From the NCBI GenBank assembly GCA_040223695.1, contig JAVKFU010000018.1, positions 1-64,000 on the forward strand: a DNA stretch of 64,000 nucleotides, written 5' to 3'. Both the position numbers and the translations under genes were made by a program. Within the stretch, counting starts at the first letter, position 1. Each line of letters starts with the position of its first letter. This DNA is from Deltaproteobacteria bacterium. Lineage in GTDB: Bacteria; Desulfobacterota_D; UBA1144; Nemesobacterales; UBA2774. Of the stretch, positions 15,300-25,784 are shown in pieces. A model generated the notes under the pieces. That model searched no databases and was not told the DNA's origin. It was given only the letters and a program-made list of their open reading frames with translations.

Positions 15300-15684
15300 A
15301 ATTTTGCTCCTCCCAATCCGGCGGACTCCGCTCCGTAATAAGGGAGATCACCGGGCCCTACTTCACCAATATTAGGTTGGTGCCGGGTTTCTCGTAATTA
15401 CTGACTGCCAAAGAATATGATAACTTAATAAAGAATTCTTTCGAATAGTGCTATTTATATTGTTCTATAGAGGGTGGGGGCATTCCTCACCCATTTTATT
15501 ATCTACATACACATTCAAAGCCGCTACTTTCCCTTTGTATCCTGGAAATGAGCTTGTTGCTGAACTCCCCAGGAGCGTCCGCGGGAATTAAAATCATAGT
15601 GAAATCGTTTATTACTTAGTTTTTTGGAAGTGTTTTGGTGTGGTTTAAATCAGTTCAATAAAACAGGCTGCCTGGAGAACAGTG
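15300..15684. other. Non-coding stretch in the accessory patch
   Basis: No convincing frame in 385 bases. It contains a 6-bp hairpin (CACCAA/TTGGTG, 15364-15382) and the terminator-like hairpin at 15472-15500. Nothing else is recognised. Confidence 0.4.
15472..15500 (+). terminator. Terminator-like hairpin
   Basis: GGGTGGGG (15472-15479) pairs with CCTCACCC (15485-15492; one wobble) across a 5-base loop, followed by ATTTTATT. No plus-strand gene lies directly upstream, so what it terminates is unclear. Confidence 0.4.
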
Positions 15685-15870
15685 TCAATTGAGCATCTTC
15701 TCTTCATCCTCTTCCCAATCTTCGTCATCTTCATCCTCTTCCCACTCGTCATCGTCGTCAAAAATGTCGTCGTCATCATCCTCTTCCCATTCCTCTTCGT
15801 CTTCATCCCACTCGTCATCGTCGTCTTCCCAATCTTCGTCTTTCGAAAGCAGTTCGAGCTCGATGTCCAT
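15685..15870 (-). CDS. Extremely acidic 61-aa protein with periodic Trp
   Basis: Started at ATG 15870, which has AGGAGA 6 bases upstream. Of 61 residues, 43 are Asp or Glu (about 70%), and five Trp occur at 14, 21, 28, 43 and 52, with a Phe at 37, so acidic runs are broken by an aromatic every 6-9 residues. Only one basic-plus-hydrophobic head (MDIELELLSK) and tail (EEKML) depart from this. Function unknown. Possible roles are metal or cation binding, a DNA mimic, or a charged chaperone-like tail, all speculative. The opposite-strand Ser-rich frame is its shadow. Confidence 0.6.
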   Translation of the reverse strand: MDIELELLSKDEDWEDDDDEWDEDEEEWEEDDDDDIFDDDDEWEEDEDDEDWEEDEEKMLN

Positions 15871-16082
15871 CTTGGTTCTCCTGTAATGATGATTTACCTG
15901 AAACCATACATCCTGACATCGAAAAGTCAAGTAAAATTCAGGTCCTGAATGGCGGCATTAATAACCGCCCTTTGTATAAAAATATTGCAAGTATTACGGC
16001 AGGTTAAGAGCGAACTGCATAGGTGCGAATGTAAGATTTCCGAGCCTTTGGCCGCCGGATATCGAAATATTTTATAGGATTG

Positions 16083-17093
16083 TCAGCTGCTGCATTCTCG
16101 AATGAATTCCTCGGCTTTTAACACCATACTTTCGGAGCCGATCAATATAGGGGTTCTCTGGTGAAGTTCTCGGGGCTCAATCTCCAAAATACGGGTGAAT
16201 CCGTCTGTTGCCCTGCCGCCTGCCTGCTCGACTATGAACGACATGGGATTACATTCATAAAGTAGCCTTAATTTCCCCTGCGGCGCTTCTCTAGTCGCAG
16301 GGTAGAGAAATATGCCCCCTCTTATGATGTTTCTGTGAATATCGGCGACCATTGAGCCTATATACCGGGCCGCATAGGGTGATTTTGCATTTTTTCCCAT
16401 TTCTTTGCAGTATTTTATGTATTTTTTCACGCCTTCGGGGAAGCTGTAAAAATATCCCGTGTTTACAGAGTACGTTTTAGCGTCTTGAGGAATCTTCATC
16501 TCACTGTGAGACAAACAGAATTCGCCGATCGAGGGGTCGAGTGTAAAACCGTTGACACCGTGTCCGGTGGTATAAACGAGCATTGCCGAGGAACCGTATA
16601 TGACGTAGCCAGCCCCAGCCTGTTCTGCGCCTTTTTGGAGAAAATCCTCATAGGTGCAGGGCCCCGGCGCGGGAGAGACCCGCCTGTAGATCGAAAAAAT
16701 AGTCCCTACGGAAACGTTCACATCTATGTTGGACGATCCGTCAAGCGGGTCAATAGCCACTACGTATTTCCCGTTCATTGACGCTTCGTCGTCGAATACC
16801 GTAAATTCTTCATTTTCCTCCGATGCCACGCCGCAGCACTGGCCGCCGAGCCTGAGTGACGATATGAACCTTCTGTTTGCCAGTATGTCTAGTTTCTGTA
16901 CCTCCTCTCCCTGCACGTTTGTCACCCCTGTAGTTCCCAGTATGTCCATAAGCCCGGCTTTATTAACATCCCTGTTTACGATCTTGGCAGCCACGGCTAT
17001 GTTGCGCAGGAGTCTGGATAACTCCCCTGTAGCGTAGGGGAAATCTTTTTGCCTTCTTATGATGAATTCATCTAAAGTTTGAACTTCTATCAT
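16083..17093 (-). CDS. fbp: Fructose-1,6-bisphosphatase class I
   Basis: Hydrolyses fructose-1,6-bisphosphate in gluconeogenesis. Landmarks: the metal site [11 protein letters not shown], the AMP/substrate region, [18 protein letters not shown], and [26 protein letters not shown]. 336 aa is the usual class I length. It follows cvpA by 83 bases on the minus strand and may be in the sbcC-cvpA-fbp transcript. AAGGG lies close to the ATG. Confidence 0.96.
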   Translation of the reverse strand: MIEVQTLDEFIIRRQKDFPYATGELSRLLRNIAVAAKIVNRDVNKAGLMDILGTTGVTNVQGEEVQKLDILANRRFISSLRLGGQCCGVASEENEEFTVFDDEASMNGKYVVAIDPLDGSSNIDVNVSVGTIFSIYRRVSPAPGPCTYEDFLQKGAEQAGAGYVIYGSSAMLVYTTGHGVNGFTLDPSIGEFCLSHSEMKIPQDAKTYSVNTGYFYSFPEGVKKYIKYCKEMGKNAKSPYAARYIGSMVADIHRNIIRGGIFLYPATREAPQGKLRLLYECNPMSFIVEQAGGRATDGFTRILEIEPRELHQRTPILIGSESMVLKAEEFIRECSS

Positions 17094-17176
17094 GACCCTT
17101 TATATTACCAAAATTCTGGGATTTAGGAAGATATAGGCCCGGTGAGGCCCAGCCTTCAAATAGATAATTTACCGTT

Positions 17177-17797
17177 TCAGGGCTTTTTATATTGATCCGT
17201 TTTACGTGCGGCGTCTTCTTTTCTGTCGAAGATATCTTTTACTTTATCCGAATCCTTGATTTTCATTGCGGCCTTCAACCCCTCTTTGCGGATGAGCTCT
17301 TTTGCGCTTTCAAAACTCTCCTTGAAATCTTCGGGCAGCGCGTGCCTCGCTACGAGGGAAGCCTCGTTCAGATATGGAACCATTACCGATTTTCTGAAAA
17401 CAGCGTCATTTTTCGAATAAAAGAGCGTAAGGGAGGATAAGAGTAAAAATGCCGCAGCCACTCCGAATAGCGCCCCCAGTACCCCCCCGCATAATCTGTT
17501 AAGCCAGCCTAGCTTCAGTGTCCCTATTATTTTCGTGGTCAGCCATCCCAAAAGCTGAATTATTACATAGGTGATAAAAGCCAGAATGATAAATCCGCCT
17601 ACATTCGCTATCGACTTGTTTTCAACCAGACTTTCCTCGATGAAGAAGGCCCCGAGCACATCGTAGAATATGAAGCCCATTATGATTCCGCCCGCAAGGG
17701 CCACTAAAGAGAAGACCTGACTGACAAGCCCCCTCGAGATTCCGAGGAGCGTAAAAAGGAAAATTATGATCAGGATAGTAATATCGAGCCAATTCAT
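17177..17797 (-). CDS. cvpA: CvpA-family inner-membrane protein
   Basis: Four predicted transmembrane helices (about 4-24, 27-48, 63-85, 100-125) and the N-terminal family pattern LDITILIIIFLFTLLGISRGLVSQ. CvpA proteins are linked to colicin V production, biofilm and envelope stress, with no defined biochemical activity. The C-terminal 70 residues are charged and cytosolic. It lies 67 bases downstream of sbcC. Confidence 0.88.
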   Translation of the reverse strand: MNWLDITILIIIFLFTLLGISRGLVSQVFSLVALAGGIIMGFIFYDVLGAFFIEESLVENKSIANVGGFIILAFITYVIIQLLGWLTTKIIGTLKLGWLNRLCGGVLGALFGVAAAFLLLSSLTLFYSKNDAVFRKSVMVPYLNEASLVARHALPEDFKESFESAKELIRKEGLKAAMKIKDSDKVKDIFDRKEDAARKTDQYKKP

Positions 17798-17864
17798 AGT
17801 ATTGAAGTGTGTATATACCTCCTAGGATCGAGCGCCCTGCAGCTGACCCCAAAATTGCGGGGTC

Positions 17865-20800
17865 TCAGGCATATATAACCTCCAGCCTGGAGCCTGAGCC
17901 GGGCTCCTTCGTTACTTCTATCCTCACAGGGAATCTTTCCTTCAATTCATCCACATGGGTTATTGCCAGTATCTTGTCGAAGTCGTCTTTAACGGAATTG
18001 ATAACATTAACAAAGTGACTTAACCCGTCTTTATCCTGAGTGCCGAATCCTTCGTCTATTACCAGTGTTCTTAATTGAGCGCCGGAGCGGTTCGCTATAA
18101 ATTTCGAGATAGCCACCCTGAGTGCAAAGTCAATACGGAAAGCCTCGCCTCCGGAGAATGTTTCGTAGCTCCTTGTGCCGGAGGAGTCGCCGATATAAAT
18201 TTCAAGCGTTTCTTTCTCTCCGCCTTTCTGTGTAGGTTTAACCATCTCCAGACTAAGCGCCATGCTTCCCTCGGTCAGCCTGTTAAGTAATTTGTTCGCT
18301 TCAATTTCTATTTCGGGCACCGCGTGCTCTATTATCAGGGCCTGGACGCCTTTTTTGCCAAACGCTTTTGCGAGTTCCTGATAAACCGCGAATTCATGCC
18401 TGGCATTTTTTATTTCATATCTGACCTGTTTCTTTCTGGCCGACAGTTCCTCTATCCTTTCAAGTCCGCTCTCGCTTCTGCTTATCTCCATAAGTATCCC
18501 GTTCTTCTGTTCTTTAAGAAGGTTAATTCTGGTCTCGACGTTTGACATTTCCCCCCTGATTTCTTTACTCCGGGATTCTATGATTTTCATAGCACTTATT
18601 TCTTTATTAATTTTTTCAAGTTTTATTCTGTCCCCGTTGAGGCTTGCTTTTAGCTTATTCAGTTCATTTTCACTGTGAGTCAGGCTGAGCTTCGTTTTCT
18701 CAAGCGTTTGCTTTTCTTCGGAAAATTTTTCCAGCTTGCGGAGAGTAACCCTGAGTTCCCCGTGCTCTTTTTCATCGTAGCCGAGTTTCATTAACTCAGC
18801 GCGGATTTCCTCGGCGCGCTCCCTGCTTTTTAGCGCGAAACACCCGTCTTTTAAGGTCGTATTGAGGGGCTCGAGCTCTTTTTGCGCCTTTTTTATATCT
18901 CTTTCCGCTTCCGCTCTCCTTATCCGGTCTTTTTTGAGAATCTCGAATTCAGTCTCGAATTTCCTGAGAGAATCAACTTCGTTTAGTATTTCCTTATGTT
19001 TATCCGGGTCGTAATCTAATTCGGATTTCCTCCGGTTAAGTTCTTCTAATTCCTTCTCGTACTCTTTTCCGTATTCGCCGCTTTCGATCTCGTTTTTAAC
19101 CAACTCGAGTCTCGTTCTTGTTTCGTCCAGTTCGTGGGATGAAGCCAGTGAATCCTTGAGACTTTGTTCCTTTTCTCCAAGCTCTTTATTGAGCCCGGGG
19201 AGAACCCCGGTTTTTGTTTGGGCTTTGTCTATATTCCCTCTAATTTCCTTATCCCTTGCCTGAAGCTTCTTTACATCTTCCCCGATCTGCTCTAGCCGGG
19301 CGTCAAAATTTACGACTGCCTTCCGGAGTTTTTCGATAAGAGCGGACTTAGCTTCCTGCTGAAGTGGTGATTCACAGAGCGGACAATGGGCTTCAACTGT
19401 ATCGGAACAAAGCACGTTCAGCTTCTTTTCCTCTTCCGCTTTTCTCTTTTCGATCTCAACCCTTTTTGTACTTAAAACCTTGATTTCCTCGCCTGTATTT
19501 TTAAGCTCCCGATATAGTTGTTCGACTTTTCTCTCGGCGCCCGCGCACTCCTCTAGAAGTGATTTCAGATCCTGAATCTCTTTCCGTAGCTTGTCGGACA
19601 GCCCGACTTTAATAACCAGTTCTTTTATTCTTGAGTCAAGCTCCTGCGCCTTTGTCTCAAGCCCTATTCTTTTTTGTCCGACTTTGTTCCTGATCTCGGT
19701 CTCTCTGGACACGAGCCTATCGACTTCCTCTTTTCTTTCGCTTAAGCCCCTTTCTACCGTGCTTAGTTCGCCGAGTTTTCGGAACCCTGTTTCGATCTCG
19801 CTTTCTCTTTTGAGGGTCTCTCCGGTGCTCACGATTATTTTTTGATACTCCTCGATTCTGGTCCTGAGTGTGCTGATTTTCTGTACGATTCCGGCTTTTT
19901 TCTCCGCTATAAGAATGTTTACACTCTCGAGTTCTCTTTCGAGGTTCGATTTGGCTAACTGTTTCTCGCTGAGTGTCTTCTCGCGGCCCCTTACCTTTTC
20001 ATATTCGCCGAATCCCCTGATTATTTGCTCCTCTCTTGAAACAATATCACTGTATTTTCTTACTAATTCCGTAACATGAGTGAGTTCCTTTTCCAGATTC
20101 TCACAATTTTTTTCTGTCTCTTTTTTCTCGGTCTTCAGTTTGTCGAGGTTTTCCAGTTTTGCCTTTACCGATTCATGCTCCGCAATCAGTTTCCCGTACA
20201 AAGACTCGAACTCCGAGATGCCGCCTGAAATCTTTTCCTCTTCTTTCCTCGATTCTCTCAGTTTTGTTTCAAGGCTCTCTTTCCTTGAAATCTCGGTTTC
20301 GAGCTGATTTTGTTCGTTCTCCAGAGTGCTTGCGGCGATGCCGGATTCCTGCGCGTGCTCCCTCGCCCTTCTGGTGAGCTTCTCGTATTCATCAAGCTCC
20401 AGAATTTTGGACAGCACCTCCTTTCTTTCCGCGGGCGTCCTTTTGGTGAATTCGTCAGCCATGCCCTGAAGTATAAAGGATGAGCATATGAATGAGTTGT
20501 GGTCCATCTTCATTATTTTCTCTATGGCGCTCTGCGCTCTCGAGCCCTGATCGAGGGGTTTGTATGACCCCGAGGCGTCGTCATAAATCTGAAGATCTAT
20601 CGAAGAGGAAGAGCCGCTTTTTTTCCTGACAATCGACCTTATTATCCTGTACCTGATGCCGTCGGATTCGAATTCGAGCTCTACCCACGCGTCGGGAGCC
20701 CCGCGTTTAATGACTTCCTCTTTATTCTTGACCCTGCATTTACCCCAGAGAGCCCATGTGAGCGCGTCGATAAGCGCGGACTTCCCGTGCCCGTTCTTGC

Positions 20801-20897
20801 CGCAAAGGCAGGCGATGTCAAAATCCCTGAAATCGAGGGTTGTATTGTAGTCGCCGTAACTTAAAAAATTTCTCACACTTAGCGTTATAGGAACCAT
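17865..20897 (-). CDS. sbcC: SbcC/Rad50-type SMC-like ATPase
   Basis: Large coiled-coil ATPase of DNA end processing. Walker A (GKNGHGKSAL) is near residue 34, the zinc hook CPLC (EAHCPLCESPL) sits mid-protein near 505, and the ABC signature (SGGEAFRIDFALR) and Walker B (TLVIDEGFGTQD) are near the C-terminus. Long heptad coiled coils fill the two arms. At 1010 aa it is complete. Its nuclease partner SbcD/Mre11 is normally adjacent but is not in this window; sbcC is the first gene of its strand here, so sbcD must be elsewhere or absent. Confidence 0.93.
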   Translation of the reverse strand: MVPITLSVRNFLSYGDYNTTLDFRDFDIACLCGKNGHGKSALIDALTWALWGKCRVKNKEEVIKRGAPDAWVELEFESDGIRYRIIRSIVRKKSGSSSSIDLQIYDDASGSYKPLDQGSRAQSAIEKIMKMDHNSFICSSFILQGMADEFTKRTPAERKEVLSKILELDEYEKLTRRAREHAQESGIAASTLENEQNQLETEISRKESLETKLRESRKEEEKISGGISEFESLYGKLIAEHESVKAKLENLDKLKTEKKETEKNCENLEKELTHVTELVRKYSDIVSREEQIIRGFGEYEKVRGREKTLSEKQLAKSNLERELESVNILIAEKKAGIVQKISTLRTRIEEYQKIIVSTGETLKRESEIETGFRKLGELSTVERGLSERKEEVDRLVSRETEIRNKVGQKRIGLETKAQELDSRIKELVIKVGLSDKLRKEIQDLKSLLEECAGAERKVEQLYRELKNTGEEIKVLSTKRVEIEKRKAEEEKKLNVLCSDTVEAHCPLCESPLQQEAKSALIEKLRKAVVNFDARLEQIGEDVKKLQARDKEIRGNIDKAQTKTGVLPGLNKELGEKEQSLKDSLASSHELDETRTRLELVKNEIESGEYGKEYEKELEELNRRKSELDYDPDKHKEILNEVDSLRKFETEFEILKKDRIRRAEAERDIKKAQKELEPLNTTLKDGCFALKSRERAEEIRAELMKLGYDEKEHGELRVTLRKLEKFSEEKQTLEKTKLSLTHSENELNKLKASLNGDRIKLEKINKEISAMKIIESRSKEIRGEMSNVETRINLLKEQKNGILMEISRSESGLERIEELSARKKQVRYEIKNARHEFAVYQELAKAFGKKGVQALIIEHAVPEIEIEANKLLNRLTEGSMALSLEMVKPTQKGGEKETLEIYIGDSSGTRSYETFSGGEAFRIDFALRVAISKFIANRSGAQLRTLVIDEGFGTQDKDGLSHFVNVINSVKDDFDKILAITHVDELKERFPVRIEVTKEPGSGSRLEVIYA

Positions 20898-20970
20898 AGA
20901 CCGCGAATCAATAATTATGTCGGTTTAGATAATATAACATTTCTCTAAAATATCATATATTTCAGGGTCT

Positions 20971-20999
20971 TTGACTTATCTAAACTGTTCAGATAACTT
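20971..20999 (+). promoter_or_regulatory. Promoter of the prenyl synthase gene, leaderless spacing
   Basis: TTGACT (20971-20976), 17-base spacer, TAACTT (20994-20999). The ATG at 21008 begins 8 bases later and no Shine-Dalgarno is present. Confidence 0.5.
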
Positions 21000-21007
21000 A
21001 AACAGCG

Positions 21008-21991
21008 ATGGGTTTTTCCGATATTCTTTCCGTTATAAATCCTGATCTTGAAGAGATCGAGAGGGAGCTCGAGGCCAATATTAAATCCCCCGTGCCCCTT
21101 GTCTATGAAATCTCTAAATATCTGCTTGGAAGCGGGGGGAAAAGGCTCCGTCCTTCGGTGGTTCTTCTCTCGGCCGGCGCCTGCGGGCTTCTGGACGGGC
21201 GTGAAAGGATATATTCCGGAGCCGCGCTCGAGCTGATTCATACTGCGACGCTTCTACACGACGATGTCGTGGACGACGCGAAGCTGAGGCGCGGAAAAAC
21301 CGCCTCTAACGTAGTGTGGGGCAACAAGGCAACCGTGCTTGTCGGGGATTTTATGCTCGCGCGCGCGCTGGGCTTGATTCAGTCCTGCGGGAACCTTGAG
21401 CTTATAAAGGCGGTAACGGACGCTGCCGCGAGGCTGGCCGAGGGGCAGGTGCTCGAGGTGATGAGCGCGAAAAACATGCTCGAAGTCTCCGAAGAGATAT
21501 GTTTCGGAATAATTGAAAACAAGACCGCGTCGCTGATCGAAAGCTGCGGCAGGGTAGGGGCGATTCTCGCCGGGGCCGGAGACGAGGTAAAGCGGGCGGT
21601 CGGGCAATACGGCTTTAATCTGGGCATCGCGTTTCAGCTTGTGGACGACGCGCTCGATTATTCATCCACCGAAAAAGAGTTCGGCAAAGGTGTGGGGCAG
21701 GATCTGGTGGAAGGTAAAATGACGCTTCCTCTTTTTTATTCGCTCAAAGAGGCTTCCGAAGGCGAGAAATCGAGGATAAATGACATACTCATGAAGGGTG
21801 CCGGTTTCAGTGAGGATGAGCTGGATTTTGTAAGGGAGCTTGTGGACAGATACAAAGGGGTGGATAAAACAAAGGACGTTGCGAAGAATTTCGTTCACAA
21901 GGCGAGGAGCGCCGTTTCTTCGCTGCCGAACAGCCCGTACAAGGACTCCCTCAATATGCTTGCCGATTACGTTGTGGACAGGAAAAACTGA
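21008..21991 (+). CDS. ispB: Trans-polyprenyl diphosphate synthase
   Basis: Elongates isoprenoid chains for quinone side chains. First Asp-rich motif LLHDDVVDD (residues 82-90), second LVDDALDY (about 213-220), N-terminal GGKRLRP. At 327 aa it is close to octaprenyl synthase IspB and the solanesyl synthases. Chain length cannot be fixed from sequence alone, so the symbol is provisional. Divergent from sbcC with about 110 bases between. Confidence 0.92.
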   Translation: MGFSDILSVINPDLEEIERELEANIKSPVPLVYEISKYLLGSGGKRLRPSVVLLSAGACGLLDGRERIYSGAALELIHTATLLHDDVVDDAKLRRGKTASNVVWGNKATVLVGDFMLARALGLIQSCGNLELIKAVTDAAARLAEGQVLEVMSAKNMLEVSEEICFGIIENKTASLIESCGRVGAILAGAGDEVKRAVGQYGFNLGIAFQLVDDALDYSSTEKEFGKGVGQDLVEGKMTLPLFYSLKEASEGEKSRINDILMKGAGFSEDELDFVRELVDRYKGVDKTKDVAKNFVHKARSAVSSLPNSPYKDSLNMLADYVVDRKN

Positions 21992-22009
21992 CCGGGTCTT
22001 CTAAAACCA

Positions 22010-22471
22010 TTACTTCCGGTTCATTTCAAACATCATTATATACGCGTCTTCCCCGGTGTCGGAGTAGTATTTTCGTCTCGTATGAATCGTCTTGAATCCG
22101 AATTTCTCGTAGAGATTTATGGCCCCGGCGTTGGATACGCGGACTTCCAGAAGCGCGTATTTCAGTCCGCAGCCGGATGAGTGATTGACGCAATCCCTCA
22201 GCATGCTCTCACCTATGCCCATTTTGCGGAAGTCGGGATGAACTGCGATATTCAGTATGTGCACCTCGTCGTATATGGTCCACGTAACTATGTAGCCCAC
22301 AACCATTCCGCCGAATCTTACAACCCTGTTGTAGGATTTCTGCGATCTTATCTCTCTTTCGAATACGCGCCTGGGCCAGGGGGTGGGAAAACTTACATTC
22401 TCTATGGACACAATGCCGTCCAGGTCCTCGGGCGTGATTCTGTCTGTTTCGAATTTCGGGGCATTTTCCAT
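22010..22471 (-). CDS. rimI: Ribosomal protein S18 alanine N-acetyltransferase RimI
   Basis: GNAT acetyltransferase of 153 aa. Acetyl-CoA loop MGIGES (about 87-92), the RimI-like N-terminus with FPTPWP, and the C-terminal VSNAGAINLYEKFGFKTIHTRRKYYSDTGEDAYIM. It is the last gene of the mutA-mutB-meaB cluster, 49 bases after meaB. Its placement with meaB is not functionally obvious. Confidence 0.88.
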   Translation of the reverse strand: MENAPKFETDRITPEDLDGIVSIENVSFPTPWPRRVFEREIRSQKSYNRVVRFGGMVVGYIVTWTIYDEVHILNIAVHPDFRKMGIGESMLRDCVNHSSGCGLKYALLEVRVSNAGAINLYEKFGFKTIHTRRKYYSDTGEDAYIMMFEMNRK

Positions 22472-22520
22472 ATTATAATTTTTTCAGGTTCGAGCCTATA
22501 TGTCCACTCATTTTAATATA

Positions 22521-23609
22521 TTATGAAAAATTCTTGAAGTAGGCTTCGAGAAGTTTTTGAGCGGCCGCGAACGGGCTTGTTTTCCCTTCGGCCACTTCCT
22601 TCTCCAGTTTCCCCAGGTGCGCCGTGATCATCTCATTGTTGTAGAACTTATCCTTCAAGCCGTACAAGACCGCTTCGTGCATCCACTTTACCGACTGATC
22701 TCTTCTTTTTTTCTCGAATTCCCCGGTTTTCCGCGTGAGTTTCCGGTGCTCCGCTACCGTTTCCCATATTTCCGCTATCCCCTTATTCTCGAGGGACGAG
22801 CATGTCAAAACGGCGGGATTCCATCCGCTCTCCTTGGGGGGATACAGGTGAAGGACGTTTTGAAATTCCTTCTTCGAGAGCTCCGCGTTTTTTTCGTTAG
22901 CCCCGTCTGCCTTCGTGATTGCAACCGCGTCGGCCATTTCCATTATCCCCCTTTTCATTCCCTGAAGCTCGTCTCCGGCTCCCGTGAGCAGGAGGAGGAG
23001 AAAAAAATCGACCATCGAATGGACGGTAGTTTCCGACTGCCCTACGCCTACGGTCTCGACAATTATGGTGTTAAACCCGGCGGCTTCGCAGAGCATTATG
23101 GCAGCCCGCGTGTTTTTTGCCACTCCCCCGTGAGAGCCCGCTGACGGCGAGGGGCGGATAAACGCCCGGGGGTGAAGCGAGAGCTTCTCCATCCTTACCT
23201 TATCGCCCAGTATGCTGCCCTTTGAGCGCTCGCTCGTGGGGTCTACGGCTAGCACGGCAACGGTTCTTTTAACTTCCCGGGTCAGGTAAAGCCCGAATGA
23301 TTCGATGAATGTGCTCTTGCCGACGCCGGGTACGCCCGTTACCCCGATTCTTACGGATTCTCCCGTATGCGGCAGGCAGCGGCTTATAATTTCCTGCGAC
23401 AGCCTGCTATCCTCGGGCAGGGTGCTTTCGATGAGTGTTATGGCGCGGCTCAGCACGGAGCGGTCGCCCGAGAGTATGCCGTCTGTATAGTCTTTGGCGG
23501 TTAGTCTGCGCTTGCGTTTGAAGTTCAGGACCTTCCCCTCCCCGTCAGGGGAAAGGGATAGGGATGTTCCGGATTTTTTCCCTTCGTTTGATTTTTTCTT
23601 ATCGGACAA
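22521..23609 (-). CDS. meaB: Methylmalonyl-CoA mutase-associated GTPase MeaB
   Basis: G3E-family GTPase that loads and protects adenosylcobalamin in methylmalonyl-CoA mutase. P-loop GVTGVPGVGKSTFIE near residue 90, VDPTSERSKGSILGDKVRM, ETVGVGQSE, and AITKADGANE for guanine. 362 aa; the first 40 residues are basic and variable. Lies 30 bases downstream of mutB, which fits its chaperone role. Confidence 0.95.
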   Translation of the reverse strand: MSDKKKSNEGKKSGTSLSLSPDGEGKVLNFKRKRRLTAKDYTDGILSGDRSVLSRAITLIESTLPEDSRLSQEIISRCLPHTGESVRIGVTGVPGVGKSTFIESFGLYLTREVKRTVAVLAVDPTSERSKGSILGDKVRMEKLSLHPRAFIRPSPSAGSHGGVAKNTRAAIMLCEAAGFNTIIVETVGVGQSETTVHSMVDFFLLLLLTGAGDELQGMKRGIMEMADAVAITKADGANEKNAELSKKEFQNVLHLYPPKESGWNPAVLTCSSLENKGIAEIWETVAEHRKLTRKTGEFEKKRRDQSVKWMHEAVLYGLKDKFYNNEMITAHLGKLEKEVAEGKTSPFAAAQKLLEAYFKNFS

Positions 23610-23639
23610 TGTCTAGAAACCTGCCTGCCGTTTGCTCAC

Positions 23640-25784
23640 TCACTCTTTTTTCCCGTGAATCAATATTTTGAGTATATCCCGGGCCGCCTTTGAGATGACC
23701 GTGCCGGGCCCGAATATCGAGGTTACACCCGCGTTGTAGAGAAATTCGTAATCTTTTTTGGGTATGACTCCCCCTGCGACTATCATGATATCTTCCCTCC
23801 CCATTCCCTTAAGCTCTTTTACAAGCTCCGGGACAAGGGTTTTATGGCCGGCGGCGAGGCTCGAGATGCCGATTATGTGCACGTCGTTTTCAACCGCCTG
23901 GCGCGCCGCCTCTTCGGGGGTTTGGAACAGGGGGCCGATATCGACGTCGAAACCGAGATCGGCGAAGCTTGTGGCTATTACTTTTGCGCCTCTGTCGTGG
24001 CCGTCCTGTCCCATCTTCGCTATCATCAACCTTGGCCTTCTTCCTTCCAGAGCCGCAAACTCGTCGGCCATCTCTCTCGTTCTGTTGAAATCCTCGTTCT
24101 CCGTCATCTCTCCTGAATATACACCTGAAATCGAGCGTATAACAGCCTTGTATCTCCCGAACACCTTCTCGCAGGCGTATGAAATCTCTCCGAGAGTGGC
24201 GCGTTTTCGGGCGGCGTCCACGGCGAGCTCGAGGAGATTCCCCTCTCCCGTTTCCGCGCATTTGGTTATCCGGTCGAGGGCCGTGCTTACAGCCTCGCTG
24301 TCCCTTCCGGCTTTTAACTTCTTCAAGCGCTCTATCTGCGCCTGCCTTACGGCCGTGTTATCCACTTCCAGTATTTCAATCTCCGCGTCCTCCGGGGCCT
24401 GATATTTATTCACTCCGACTATTATATCCTGACCGGAATCAATACGCGCCTGTTTGCGGGCGGCCGCCTCCTCGATTCTCATTTTGGGTATACCTGTCTC
24501 TATGGCTTTCGCCATCCCCCCAAGCTCTTCTATCTCCTCAATGAGCGCCCAAGCTCTCCGGGCGATGCGGTCCGTCAGGTACTCGACGTAATAAGAACCC
24601 GCCCAGGGATCAACGGACCTGCATATATTTGTCTCCTCCTGAAGATATATCTGGGTATTCCTGGCTATTCTGGCTGAGAAATCCGTAGGAAGCGCGATAG
24701 CTTCATCGAGCGCATTTGTGTGGAGGGACTGAGTGCCTCCGAGCGCGGCCGCAAGGGCCTCGACGCAGGTTCTTATCGCGTTATTGAAAGGGTCCTGCTC
24801 CGTAAGGCTCCACCCTGATGTCTGGCAATGGGTTCTGAGTGCCATCGATTTGGGGTTCTCCGGGTTGAACCTCTTTATCAGCTTTGCCCAGATCATGCGC
24901 GCGGCCCTCATTTTGGCGATTTCCATGAAATGATTCATCCCGATTCCCCAGAAAAAGGAGATACGGGGAGCGAAGTCATCGATGTTCATGCCGGCGTTGA
25001 TTCCGGTGCGTACGTACTCCAGACCGTCTGCGAGCGTATAGGCGAGCTCTATATCGGAGGAAGCGCCCGCCTCTTCCATATGGTAGCCGCTTACGCTGAT
25101 AGAATTGAATTTCGGCATATTAGTCGAGGTGTATTTGAATATGTCGGCGATTATCTTCATGGACGGTTCGGGAGGATAAATGTAGGTGTTTCTTACCATG
25201 AATTCTTTCAGAATGTCATTCTGTATGGTTCCGCTCAGCTTCTCGGGGCTTATTCCCTGCTCCTCTCCCGCCACTATGAAGAACGCCATCACGGGCAGCA
25301 CGGCGCCGTTCATCGTCATCGAGACCGATATCTCGTCAAGGGGTATCCGGTCGAACAGTATTTTCATGTCGAGTATTGAATCTATCGCTACTCCGGCCTT
25401 TCCGACGTCCCCAACGACCCTTCCGTGATCTGAATCGTAGCCCCTGTGTGTGGGGAGATCGAAAGCTACGGACAAACCCTTTTGACCCGCGGCGAGGTTT
25501 CTCCTGTAAAAGGCGTTTGATTCCTCGGCTGTGGAAAATCCCGCGTACTGTCGTATGGTCCAGGGCCTGGTTACGTACATTGTGGAATAGGGTCCCCTCA
25601 GATAAGGGGCAATGCCGGCCGCGTAGTTCAAATGCTCCATGTCGAGTAGATCTTCTTTTGTGTAGAAAGGGTAGACGGGAATATCTTCCGGAGTCATCCA
25701 CTCCGACTCTCTCTTTAAGCGGGAGCCATTCGTTTTTCCGTCTCTGCCTCTCCGGTAATCAATCCGTGAAAAATCAGGCCTCAA
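23640..25784 (-). CDS. mutB: Methylmalonyl-CoA mutase large (catalytic, B12-binding) subunit
   Basis: Interconverts methylmalonyl-CoA and succinyl-CoA with adenosylcobalamin. The N-terminal TIM barrel has [19 protein letters not shown]-type landmarks ([18 protein letters not shown]) and [15 protein letters not shown]. The C-terminal cobalamin domain has the DxHxxG motif ([13 protein letters not shown], about 590-602). 714 aa is full length. It overlaps mutA by 4 bases and is followed by meaB. Several long frames on the opposite strand are GC-codon shadows. Confidence 0.96.
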   Translation of the reverse strand: MRPDFSRIDYRRGRDGKTNGSRLKRESEWMTPEDIPVYPFYTKEDLLDMEHLNYAAGIAPYLRGPYSTMYVTRPWTIRQYAGFSTAEESNAFYRRNLAAGQKGLSVAFDLPTHRGYDSDHGRVVGDVGKAGVAIDSILDMKILFDRIPLDEISVSMTMNGAVLPVMAFFIVAGEEQGISPEKLSGTIQNDILKEFMVRNTYIYPPEPSMKIIADIFKYTSTNMPKFNSISVSGYHMEEAGASSDIELAYTLADGLEYVRTGINAGMNIDDFAPRISFFWGIGMNHFMEIAKMRAARMIWAKLIKRFNPENPKSMALRTHCQTSGWSLTEQDPFNNAIRTCVEALAAALGGTQSLHTNALDEAIALPTDFSARIARNTQIYLQEETNICRSVDPWAGSYYVEYLTDRIARRAWALIEEIEELGGMAKAIETGIPKMRIEEAAARKQARIDSGQDIIVGVNKYQAPEDAEIEILEVDNTAVRQAQIERLKKLKAGRDSEAVSTALDRITKCAETGEGNLLELAVDAARKRATLGEISYACEKVFGRYKAVIRSISGVYSGEMTENEDFNRTREMADEFAALEGRRPRLMIAKMGQDGHDRGAKVIATSFADLGFDVDIGPLFQTPEEAARQAVENDVHIIGISSLAAGHKTLVPELVKELKGMGREDIMIVAGGVIPKKDYEFLYNAGVTSIFGPGTVISKAARDILKILIHGKKE

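Noticed and set aside
15689-15886. Serine-rich 65-aa frame
   Set aside because: It is the shadow of the Asp/Glu codons of the acidic protein on the other strand.
23758-24402. 214-aa frame on the plus strand opposite mutB
   Set aside because: It is the antisense of a clear mutB coding region with high third-position GC; no family features, no ribosome-binding site. The same applies to the other long frames opposite mutA, mutB and meaB.
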